Shown: one piece after another, positions 44,493 to 52,590 of the stretch
How positions within the stretch are numbered: position 1 is the stretch's first letter
How the letters are laid out: each line of letters starts with the position of its first letter
DNA from: Coriobacteriaceae bacterium EMTCatB1
Lineage (GTDB): Bacteria > Actinomycetota > Coriobacteriia > Anaerosomatales > Anaerosomataceae
Direction of reading: 5' to 3'
Assembly (NCBI GenBank): GCA_001950395.1
Contig: BDLO01000001.1
Location: 595,979-659,978 of the forward strand
DNA length: 64,000 nucleotides
The notes under the pieces: generated by a model
Told to the model about the DNA's origin: nothing
The model's database searches: none
The model's input: the letters and a program-made list of their open reading frames with translations, nothing else
Program-made: the position numbers and the translations under genes

Positions 44493-45625
44493 TCCGCATC
44501 GCAGTGCTCGGCTCCACCGGCTCCATCGGCCGGCAGACCATCGAGGTCGCTCAGCGGTTCCCCGACCTGGTGCGCGTCGTAGCGCTCGCCGCGAATCGGT
44601 CGGTCGACAAGCTCGTGTCTCAGGCGCGTGCCACCGGCGCCGCCTCTGTTGCAGCTGCCGACGAGTCCGCAGCGCGACGGCTTCGCGAGGAGCTGCCAGC
44701 GGTCCACGTGTCGAGCGGCTCCGAGGGCGTGGCCGCCCTTGCGGCTCTCGACGAAGTAGACGTCGTCGTGAACGCCCTCGTCGGCGCAGCGGGTCTGCGC
44801 GCAACGGTGACGGCGCTTCGATCCGGCAAGCGCTTGGCGCTCGCCAACAAGGAGTCGCTGGTCGTGGCAGGGGAGCTCGTGATGCCGCTCGTGCGTTCAT
44901 CTGACGCGCTGCTGCCCGTCGACAGCGAGCACTCCGCCATCTTCCAGTGCCTGGAAGGGGAGCGGCGCGATCGGGTGGCCCGCATCTGGCTCACCGCCTC
45001 GGGCGGGCCGTTTAGAGGATCGAGCCGCGAGGATCTGGCTCAGGTCACCGTGGAGCAGGCGCTTCGCCACCCGCGGTGGTCGATGGGGCCGAAGATCACC
45101 GTCGACTCAGCCACCCTCATGAACAAAGGGCTTGAGACCATCGAGGCGCATCACCTCTTCGGCGTCCCGTACGAACACATCAGAGTGGTCGTACACCCGC
45201 AGTCCTGCATCCACTCGATGGTCGAGTTCGCTGACGGCAGCGTGAAGGCCCACCTTGGCGCCACTGACATGCGGATCCCGATCCAGTACGCCATAAGCTA
45301 CCCGGACCGATGGGAAGCCCCGGTTCCTCCGGTCGACTTCGCTGCTCTCGGACGGCTCGACTTCGAGGAGCCCGATCGAACGGCTTTCCCGTGCCTGGAT
45401 CTCGCCCTCGAGGCAGGCAAGACGGGTGGGACCATGCCGGCCGTGATGAATGCCGCCAACGAGGTCGCCGTGGCTGCGTTCCTCGATCATCGCATCGGCT
45501 TCCTCGACATCCCTCGCGTCATCGAGGGTGTGATGGCGCGGCACGATCCGTTCAGCGCCGCCACCATCGAGGAGATCGAGTCCGTCGACTCGTGGGCCAG
45601 GTCCCAAGCAGAGGGTATCCTCTAG
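44489..45625 (+). CDS. dxr: 1-deoxy-D-xylulose 5-phosphate reductoisomerase
   Basis: This 378 aa NADPH-dependent enzyme makes methylerythritol phosphate in the MEP isoprenoid pathway. It has VLGSTGSIGRQT, ALANKESLVVAG, LLPVDSEHSAIFQ, the ASGGPFRG loop, and KITVDSATLMNKGLE. The ATG overlaps the cdsA stop. ispG lies two genes downstream. A structured 45-base hairpin lies directly after its stop, before rseP. Confidence 0.96.
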   Translation: MIRIAVLGSTGSIGRQTIEVAQRFPDLVRVVALAANRSVDKLVSQARATGAASVAAADESAARRLREELPAVHVSSGSEGVAALAALDEVDVVVNALVGAAGLRATVTALRSGKRLALANKESLVVAGELVMPLVRSSDALLPVDSEHSAIFQCLEGERRDRVARIWLTASGGPFRGSSREDLAQVTVEQALRHPRWSMGPKITVDSATLMNKGLETIEAHHLFGVPYEHIRVVVHPQSCIHSMVEFADGSVKAHLGATDMRIPIQYAISYPDRWEAPVPPVDFAALGRLDFEEPDRTAFPCLDLALEAGKTGGTMPAVMNAANEVAVAAFLDHRIGFLDIPRVIEGVMARHDPFSAATIEEIESVDSWARSQAEGIL

Positions 45626-45628
45626 ACT

Positions 45629-45673
45629 GAGGGCTCCTGGCACTGGGATTGCTCAGTCGCTGAGAGGAGCCTC
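45629..45673 (+). promoter_or_regulatory. Imperfect hairpin between dxr and rseP
   Basis: GAGGGCTCCT (45629-45638) can pair with AGGAGCCTC (45665-45673), with one bulged G. Inside it ACTG (45642-45645) can pair with CAGT (45654-45657). A TTGGACTG follows. It could be a weak terminator or a leader structure of rseP; the sequence alone does not decide. Confidence 0.4.
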
Positions 45674-45689
45674 TTGGACTGAAAGGACG

Positions 45690-46937
45690 GTGTCGTTGTC
45701 TGGCCTCGACGCGGTGTTCTGGGGCATCGTGACCTTCTCCATACTCGTGGTGCTGCACGAAGGCGGCCACTTCCTGGTGGCGCGCGCCTTCGGCGTGAAG
45801 GTCCACGAGTTCATGATCGGGCTTCCCGGACCTGCTCTTCGCATCCGCGGCAAGAAGACCACGTATGGCGTCACGGCGGTGCCGTTCGGAGGGTACGTCC
45901 GCATCGCCGGCATGGAGCCAGGCGAGGAAGACCCGCTCTTGGCGCACGCCATCGCCGTCGTCAAGGAGCGCGGCTCGATCACGGTTTCCGAGCTCGGGCG
46001 TGCGCTCGGCGTCGACCGCGAGAGAGCTTCCGACATCGCTTCCGTGCTCGAGGACTGGGGAGCTCTCGTTAGAGGCGACGACCACTCGCTTGCGCTTGCG
46101 GAAGGTCTCGACGCGCGCAGACCCGCTTCCGAGCTTCTCGCTTCGGTGCGAGCGCACACCTACCGTGGTCTGTCGACGCCCAAGCGCATCGCTGTGCTCT
46201 CGGCAGGCGTCGTCGCGAACATCCTCGCAGCGATCCTCGTCTTCACGTTCGTGCTCGCAGCCTTCGGCACGTACGAGCCCAGCCTCACCCTCGAACAGGT
46301 GCAACCAGGATCCCCGGCCGCGGCCGCGGGCCTGCGCGCCAACGACACGCTGCTCGCCCTCGACGGCAAGCGCCTGGAAACGTGGGAGGAGTTCCAGCAA
46401 GCAGTAGCGTCGTCGAAGCCCGGCCAACAGGTGCGCGTGGAATTCGAACGTGACGGGGCCCGTCAGAGCACCACGGTCACGCTCGGCGAGGCGGACGGCC
46501 ACGGCTTCGTCGGCGTGCGCGTCGGACTCACGAAAGTGCGCTACTCCGTGTGGAAGGCGTTCTCGCAGAGCCTCGTGTGGACCGGCCTCGTCTTCAAAGC
46601 GATCGTGGGATTCTTCCGTCCTGACACGTTCGCCCAGTCCGTCAGCAACGCGCGCAGCGTCGTCGGCATCAGCGTCATGGCGGCTGACGCCGCGAAAGCC
46701 GGCCCGCTCGATTACGCCTGGCTCGTCGCGCTCCTCTCGCTGTCCCTCGGCGCCATGAACGTCATGCCGATCCCTCCGCTCGACGGTGGCAAGATTGCGT
46801 TCGAGGTCCTGCAGCGCGTCACGGGCCGCCCGTTCGGGCGCCGCCTGACCACCGCGGTCACCGTCGCAGGCGCCGCTCTGCTGTTCTCGCTGATCGGGTA
46901 CCTCGTGTACTCCGACATAGTCCGTTTGGCGGGGTAG
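45690..46937 (+). CDS. rseP: RIP metalloprotease RseP (site-2 protease) with an inserted helix-turn-helix-like segment
   Basis: This 415 aa intramembrane zinc protease cuts membrane-bound regulators. The catalytic HEGGH (23-27) lies in the first membrane segment, followed by PFGGYVRIAGMEPGEE (65-80). A PDZ domain spans about 196-282, and NVMPIPPLDGG (357-367) holds the third metal ligand. Unusually, residues 82-157 form an inserted segment resembling a winged helix (ITVSELGRALGVDRERASD), where most members run straight to the next membrane helix. The start may be GTG 45690 or TTG 45696; AAAGGA is better spaced for the TTG. It lies between dxr and ispG, a common order. Confidence 0.9.
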   Translation: MSLSGLDAVFWGIVTFSILVVLHEGGHFLVARAFGVKVHEFMIGLPGPALRIRGKKTTYGVTAVPFGGYVRIAGMEPGEEDPLLAHAIAVVKERGSITVSELGRALGVDRERASDIASVLEDWGALVRGDDHSLALAEGLDARRPASELLASVRAHTYRGLSTPKRIAVLSAGVVANILAAILVFTFVLAAFGTYEPSLTLEQVQPGSPAAAAGLRANDTLLALDGKRLETWEEFQQAVASSKPGQQVRVEFERDGARQSTTVTLGEADGHGFVGVRVGLTKVRYSVWKAFSQSLVWTGLVFKAIVGFFRPDTFAQSVSNARSVVGISVMAADAAKAGPLDYAWLVALLSLSLGAMNVMPIPPLDGGKIAFEVLQRVTGRPFGRRLTTAVTVAGAALLFSLIGYLVYSDIVRLAG

Positions 46938-46945
46938 GAGTGGCC

Positions 46946-48016
46946 ATGGCATCCCGCGTCTCACGGCAGGTGCTCGTCGGCAACGTCCCGATCGGCGGCG
47001 GCGCACCCGTCGTCGTCCAGTCTATGACGAACACCGACACGCGCGACGCCGCTGCGACGCTCGCTCAGATCCAGCGGCTCGCCGACGCAGGGTGTGAGAT
47101 CGTGCGCGTCGCAATCCCGCGGTCGGACGCCCTCGACGGCTTCGCTGCAGTGTGCGAGTCCTCGCCGCTTCCCGTGGTCGCGGACGTCCACTTCGACCAC
47201 CGGCTGGCCATCGCTGCAATCGCCCGGGGCGCAGCGAAAGTCCGCATCAACCCGGGCAACATCGGTTCACTCGACCGCGTGGACGCCGTCGTCGACGCTG
47301 CCGCATCGGCGGGGATCCCGCTCCGGATCGGCGTCAACGCGGGCTCGCTCGCTCCTGAGTACCGCGACGCAGACTGGCCGCTCGAGGAGAAGCTCGTCGC
47401 GAGCGCCGTCGCGTTCTGCGAGCACGTCGCGTCGCGCGGATTCGAGGACATCGTCGTGTCAGCCAAGGCGTCGTCGGTTCTGGCGACCGTTGCTGCCTAT
47501 CGCCGCCTGGCGCAAGAGGTCCCGTACCCCCTGCACCTCGGCGTGACGGAGGCCGGCACCGCGTTCTCCGGAACGGTGAAGTCCGCCGTCGGGCTCGGCA
47601 TCCTCCTCGAAGAAGGCATCGGGGACACGATCCGCGTCTCCCTCACAGCGGATCCCGTCGAGGAGGTCGCCGTCGCCTGGGAGATCCTCGCCTCGCTCGA
47701 CCTCAGACGCCGCACGCCAGAGCTCGTGTCGTGCCCGACCTGCGGCCGTTGCGAGGTCGACCTCGTCCGGATTGCGAGCGAAGTCGAGCGGCGGCTGCGT
47801 TCCATCCAGGTCCCGCTGAAAGTCGCCGTCATGGGCTGCGTCGTCAACGGTCCCGGCGAGGCACGAGAGGCGGACGTCGGCGTGGCGGCAGGTCGCGGGG
47901 TCGGCCTCGTGTTCCGCCGCGGCGAGCCGGTCCGCAAGGTGGGGGAGAACGAGATCGTCGACGCGCTTTTCGCCGAGATCGACACGATCGTTCGGGAGCG
48001 AGCCGCCCACGAGTGA
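46946..48016 (+). CDS. ispG: 4-hydroxy-3-methylbut-2-enyl diphosphate synthase IspG
   Basis: This 356 aa iron-sulfur enzyme performs the penultimate MEP-pathway step. It shows the N-terminal TIM barrel (VVVQSMTNTDTRDA, VVADVHFDHRLA, KVRINPGNIG) and a C-terminal 4Fe-4S domain with SCPTCGRC and MGCVVNGPGEAREAD. The ATG at 46946 follows GGAG by five bases; a GTG at 46940 is less well placed. The single-domain bacterial form is typical. Electron donors are not encoded nearby. Confidence 0.96.
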   Translation: MASRVSRQVLVGNVPIGGGAPVVVQSMTNTDTRDAAATLAQIQRLADAGCEIVRVAIPRSDALDGFAAVCESSPLPVVADVHFDHRLAIAAIARGAAKVRINPGNIGSLDRVDAVVDAAASAGIPLRIGVNAGSLAPEYRDADWPLEEKLVASAVAFCEHVASRGFEDIVVSAKASSVLATVAAYRRLAQEVPYPLHLGVTEAGTAFSGTVKSAVGLGILLEEGIGDTIRVSLTADPVEEVAVAWEILASLDLRRRTPELVSCPTCGRCEVDLVRIASEVERRLRSIQVPLKVAVMGCVVNGPGEAREADVGVAAGRGVGLVFRRGEPVRKVGENEIVDALFAEIDTIVRERAAHE

Positions 48017-48025
48017 CACCGCGTT

Positions 48026-48054
48026 TTGCGAGCGTCGAGCGGCGCTGGTATCCT
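48026..48054 (+). promoter_or_regulatory. Candidate promoter for the Rossmann protein and proS
   Basis: TTGCGA (48026-48031), a 17-base spacer and TATCCT (48049-48054) lie 32 bases before the ATG at 48086. It would start a transcript separate from ispG. Confidence 0.55.
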
Positions 48055-48085
48055 TCACGCAACGCACCGCGGTCTGGGAGGAACC

Positions 48086-48493
48086 ATGTCAGCAGAGAAG
48101 GTACGCGTCGCCGTCGTCGGAGGGGGAAGGACTGGCGCGCCGCTCATCGAGGCGCTGCTCAAGCTCCCGTACGTGGAGGTCGTCGGCATCGCCGACAAGA
48201 ATCCTGAGTGCACCGGCGCGCGGATAGCTCGTGAGCGCGGCATCTTCTTCACCGAGTACCCGGACGTCCTCACCGCGAAGGGGTCCGAGATCGACGTCGT
48301 CATCGAGGTCACCGGCGACCCGACCGTGAAGCCAGCGCTCAAGCGCGCGTTCGCCCTCCAAGGCAACACGACGACGATCATCGTCCACGACCTCGTGGCG
48401 CGTCTGATCTTGAGCCTCGCCACCGGGGCCGACCACCTGGTGGAGACGTATCATCCGCACGACAAGGGGATCGGGTCCGTCGCGAACGGCTGA
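48086..48493 (+). CDS. Stand-alone Rossmann-fold NAD(P)-binding protein of unknown function
   Basis: This 135 aa protein is a single Rossmann domain. The dinucleotide loop reads VAVVGGGRTGAPLIEALL. An acidic residue (Asp37) at the end of the second strand suggests NAD rather than NADP. The segment DVVIEVTGDP resembles that in Gfo/Idh or homoserine-dehydrogenase N-terminal domains. There is no catalytic or substrate domain, so it may be a redox sensor or a subunit. The C-terminus is His-rich (HLVETYHPHDKG). It has its own promoter candidate and lies upstream of proS. I do not recognise a named family with certainty. Confidence 0.7.
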   Translation: MSAEKVRVAVVGGGRTGAPLIEALLKLPYVEVVGIADKNPECTGARIARERGIFFTEYPDVLTAKGSEIDVVIEVTGDPTVKPALKRAFALQGNTTTIIVHDLVARLILSLATGADHLVETYHPHDKGIGSVANG

Positions 48494-48528
48494 GGTCGGC
48501 TTCCGAAGATCGGCACGAAGGAGACTTG

Positions 48529-50244
<1,716 letters not shown>

Positions 50245-50251
50245 CGCAGCC

Positions 50252-50542
50252 GTGTCCGCCGAGCGCGTGGCGCCACCGGAGGGGCGCCGGGTCCGCATCG
50301 AGATCGTCGAGATCCTCGGCTCCGGGAAGTGCTCGATAGGTCTCGCGGTGGGGGACTCGTGGACCGTAGACTCGGCTCTCGTCCCCGTAGGCATGTGCGG
50401 CTGGGCCTACGCGGCCATGCTGCCCTTTCTCCAACCTCTGCGGTTCGGCGGATCCTTCCCGTGGGAGGCCGAGGGCGAGGCTTTCGTGTGCTGCCCGGAT
50501 CCCGCCAATCCGGTGGTGTTCCGGCTCTCGGTCGAACGCTGA
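50252..50542 (+). CDS. TIGR04076-like small protein
   Basis: This 96 aa protein resembles the TIGR04076 family of short proteins of unknown function: an N-terminal IEIVEILGSGKCSIGLAVGD strand region, a central MCGWAYAAMLPFLQPLRFGG, and a C-terminal CCPDPANPVVFRLSV. Conserved Cys residues (in SGKCS, GMCGW and FVCCPD) could bind metal or act in redox chemistry. The GTG at 50252 follows AGGAG by 11 bases and lies seven bases after the proS stop. Its link to proS and to the following rimP operon is unknown. Confidence 0.75.
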   Translation: MSAERVAPPEGRRVRIEIVEILGSGKCSIGLAVGDSWTVDSALVPVGMCGWAYAAMLPFLQPLRFGGSFPWEAEGEAFVCCPDPANPVVFRLSVER

Positions 50543-50553
50543 CCGCCGACGGG

Positions 50554-50582
50554 TTCACCGTCGCTTCGCGCTGTGCTAGAAT
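50554..50582 (+). promoter_or_regulatory. Promoter of the rimP-nusA-infB operon
   Basis: TTCACC (50554-50559), a 17-base spacer and TAGAAT (50577-50582) with an upstream TGC (extended -10) form a good promoter. It lies 87 bases before rimP and just before a leader terminator, so it would produce the attenuated leader. Confidence 0.68.
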
Positions 50583-50615
50583 CTGCGCGTACGGAGAAAT
50601 CTGCGGTTCCTGCGA

Positions 50616-50644
50616 GAAGTGGGCTGACCCCCGCTTCTTTTGTT
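50616..50644 (+). terminator. Leader terminator/attenuator upstream of rimP-nusA
   Basis: GAAGTGGG (50616-50623) pairs with CCCGCTTC (50630-50637), including one G-U pair, and is followed directly by TTTTGTT. It is a textbook intrinsic terminator placed between the promoter and the rimP start, so it is an attenuator rather than an end-of-gene signal. In Bacillus subtilis NusA represses its own operon through a terminator at the same position. Confidence 0.78.
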
Positions 50645-50668
50645 CTGGACAGGCGGAAGGAGGCGGGC

Positions 50669-51154
50669 GTGGCACGAGACATCGCTGGCGACATCGAGCG
50701 CGCGCTTGCACCGCTTGCGGAGCATCACGGGCTCGAGCTCGTGGCGGTGGAAGTCGCCGGCCGGGCAGGCAAGCCGGTCGTCCGCGTCTTCCTCGACCGC
50801 GAGGGCGGGATCGACCTCGATGCAATCGCCGCAGCCAATCCGTGGATCTCTGAGGCCATCGAGGAGACTGGGGCCGTCGAAGGCTCCTACGTCCTCGAGG
50901 TCTCCTCGCCGGGCGTGGAGCGCCCGCTGAGGAAGCCGCACGACTGGGAGCGGTTCGCGGGGCGCACCGCCGAAGTCGCGCTCACCGAACCGCTGGGTGG
51001 GCGCAAGAAGCTCACAGGCGTCGTGGCCGGCTACGCCGAAGACCAGGCGCTGCTTGCGGTCGACGGTCAGACGGTCGCTATACCGTTCTCGACCATCCGC
51101 AAGGCACACCTGGCGTTCGACTTCTCGTGGTTCGAGAGCAAGGAGACACGATGA
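50669..51154 (+). CDS. rimP: Ribosome maturation factor RimP
   Basis: This 161 aa protein assists 30S assembly around uS12. It shows the RimP core: LELVAVEVAGRAGKPVVRVF, DREGGIDLD, and SYVLEVSSPGVERPLRKP, with a C-terminal SH3-like barrel. The GTG at 50669 follows a strong GGAAGGAGG; in-frame upstream readings would run through the leader terminator and are rejected. The stop overlaps the nusA ATG. Confidence 0.95.
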   Translation: MARDIAGDIERALAPLAEHHGLELVAVEVAGRAGKPVVRVFLDREGGIDLDAIAAANPWISEAIEETGAVEGSYVLEVSSPGVERPLRKPHDWERFAGRTAEVALTEPLGGRKKLTGVVAGYAEDQALLAVDGQTVAIPFSTIRKAHLAFDFSWFESKETR

Positions 51155-52287
51155 GCTCAGAGCTGATGGAAGCGCTGAAGCAGCTGGCGCGAGAGAAGAA
51201 CATCGACGAGATCGAGATGCTTGATCGGCTGGAGCATACCCTCGCGCAGACCTACCGGAAGACGCTCGACCTGGAGAACGAGGCCCGCGTGGAGATCGAC
51301 CGCGAGTCCGGCCGCATCCGCGTCTTCGAGCTCGTCCCGGTCGGCGGCACCGAGGAGGAGCCGGTCTTCGAGGAGCGCGACATCACGCCTTCAGACATCT
51401 CGCGCTTCGCGGCGCTCGCTGCCAAGCAGGTCATCACCCAGGCGATCCGGGAAGCCGAGCGCGAGCAGATCTTCCAGGAGTATGCGGATCGGATCGGTGA
51501 CAGCATCACCGGCACCGTCCAGCAGTCGGACAGCCGCTACACGCTCATCAAGATCCGCGAAGGCGTCGAAGCGCTGCTGCCGCCTTCCGAGCAGCCGCCG
51601 AACGAGCGGTACGAGCACAACATGCGCTTGAAGGCGCTCGTCATCGACGTTCGCAAGTCCTCGGGCAACGAGCCGTCGATCGTCGTCTCGCGCACGCACC
51701 CGAACTTGCTCAAGCGATTGTTCGAGCTCGAGGTTCCCGAGATCTACGACGGCATCGTCGAGATCAAGAGCGTCGCTCGCGAACCTGGGATGCGCTCGAA
51801 GATCGCCGTGGCGTCGCGTGAGCCGGGGCTCGATCCCGTCGGGGCGTGCGTGGGGCCGAAGGGCAGCCGCGTCCGGATGGTCGTCGCCGAGCTCAGGGGC
51901 GAGCGGATCGACGTCATCCCGTGGTCGGACGACCCTGCGACGTTCGTCGGCAACGCCCTGTCGCCCGCGAAGGTCTCGACGGTCCTCATCGACGAGGACA
52001 CGCACACGGCGACGGTGATCGTCCCGGACGACCAGCTCTCGCTCGCCATCGGCAAGGAGGGCCAGAACGCGCGTCTGGCGGCCAAGCTCACCGGATGGCG
52101 CATCGACATCAAGAGCGTCACGCAGGCCCAGGAGAGCGGCTTGGCCGTGCCGGTCGCCGGACACGGCGCCGCTGAGCCGACGGACGGCCGGTGCGCTCAC
52201 GTCACGGACCAGGGCATCCGGTGCCGCAACCAAGCGCTGCCCGGCAGCCGGTTCTGCCGCATCCACAGCGGAGAAGACGAGGCCTAG
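51151..52287 (+). CDS. nusA: Transcription factor NusA with a C-terminal CH-type finger
   Basis: This 378 aa elongation/termination factor has an RNA-polymerase-binding N domain (1-115), an S1 domain (about 118-185) and two KH domains (about 190-325), with CVGPKGSRVRMVV and AIGKEGQNARLAAKL. It ends in an unusual segment with Cys348, His350, Cys358, Cys369 and His372 (RCRNQALPGSRFCRIH), resembling small Cys/His zinc motifs. Such a tail is not part of canonical NusA. Its ATG overlaps the rimP stop. The leader terminator probably gives autoregulation. Confidence 0.95.
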   Translation: MSSELMEALKQLAREKNIDEIEMLDRLEHTLAQTYRKTLDLENEARVEIDRESGRIRVFELVPVGGTEEEPVFEERDITPSDISRFAALAAKQVITQAIREAEREQIFQEYADRIGDSITGTVQQSDSRYTLIKIREGVEALLPPSEQPPNERYEHNMRLKALVIDVRKSSGNEPSIVVSRTHPNLLKRLFELEVPEIYDGIVEIKSVAREPGMRSKIAVASREPGLDPVGACVGPKGSRVRMVVAELRGERIDVIPWSDDPATFVGNALSPAKVSTVLIDEDTHTATVIVPDDQLSLAIGKEGQNARLAAKLTGWRIDIKSVTQAQESGLAVPVAGHGAAEPTDGRCAHVTDQGIRCRNQALPGSRFCRIHSGEDEA

Positions 52288-52290
52288 CCC

Positions 52291-52590
52291 GTGAAGCAGA
52301 CGAAGCCACATCTTCGCACCTGCCTCGGCTGCGGTCTTGAGACCGAGAAGCGCGAGCTCGTCCGCATCGTGCGAGACCCGGACGGCCACGTCTCGGTCGA
52401 CCCCAGCGGCAAGAGGAGCGGTCGTGGCGCCTACGTGTGCCCGAAGGAGGCGTGCTTCGAGTCGGCCATCCGCAAGAGCCGTCTCGGGCACGCGCTCAGG
52501 GCTGCGGTCAAGGAGGAGGACATCGAGCGGTTGAGGATCGAGTTCGAGCAGGTCGCTGGCAGCGACGCTCGCTTTGGATCGGAACGGTGA
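52291..52590 (+). CDS. ylxR: YlxR family RNA-binding/nucleoid-associated protein
   Basis: This 99 aa protein matches the YlxR (DUF448) family: RTCLGCGLETEKRELVRIV, SGRGAYVCPKEACFE, and a basic helical end. The two Cys pairs may bind metal. YlxR lies between nusA and infB in most Gram-positives and has been linked to RNA binding and gene regulation. The GTG at 52291 lies three bases after the nusA stop; its stop overlaps infB. No ribosomal L7Ae-like gene follows it, unlike in Bacillus. Confidence 0.9.
   Translation: MKQTKPHLRTCLGCGLETEKRELVRIVRDPDGHVSVDPSGKRSGRGAYVCPKEACFESAIRKSRLGHALRAAVKEEDIERLRIEFEQVAGSDARFGSER

Noticed and set aside
48494-48528. T-box leader before proS
   Set aside because: Only 35 bases separate the genes, far too short for a T-box, and no conserved T-box sequence is seen.
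50573-50668. Longer rimP reading starting at 50573
   Set aside because: It would translate through the leader terminator; the GTG at 50669 has a near-perfect ribosome site and matches the family start.
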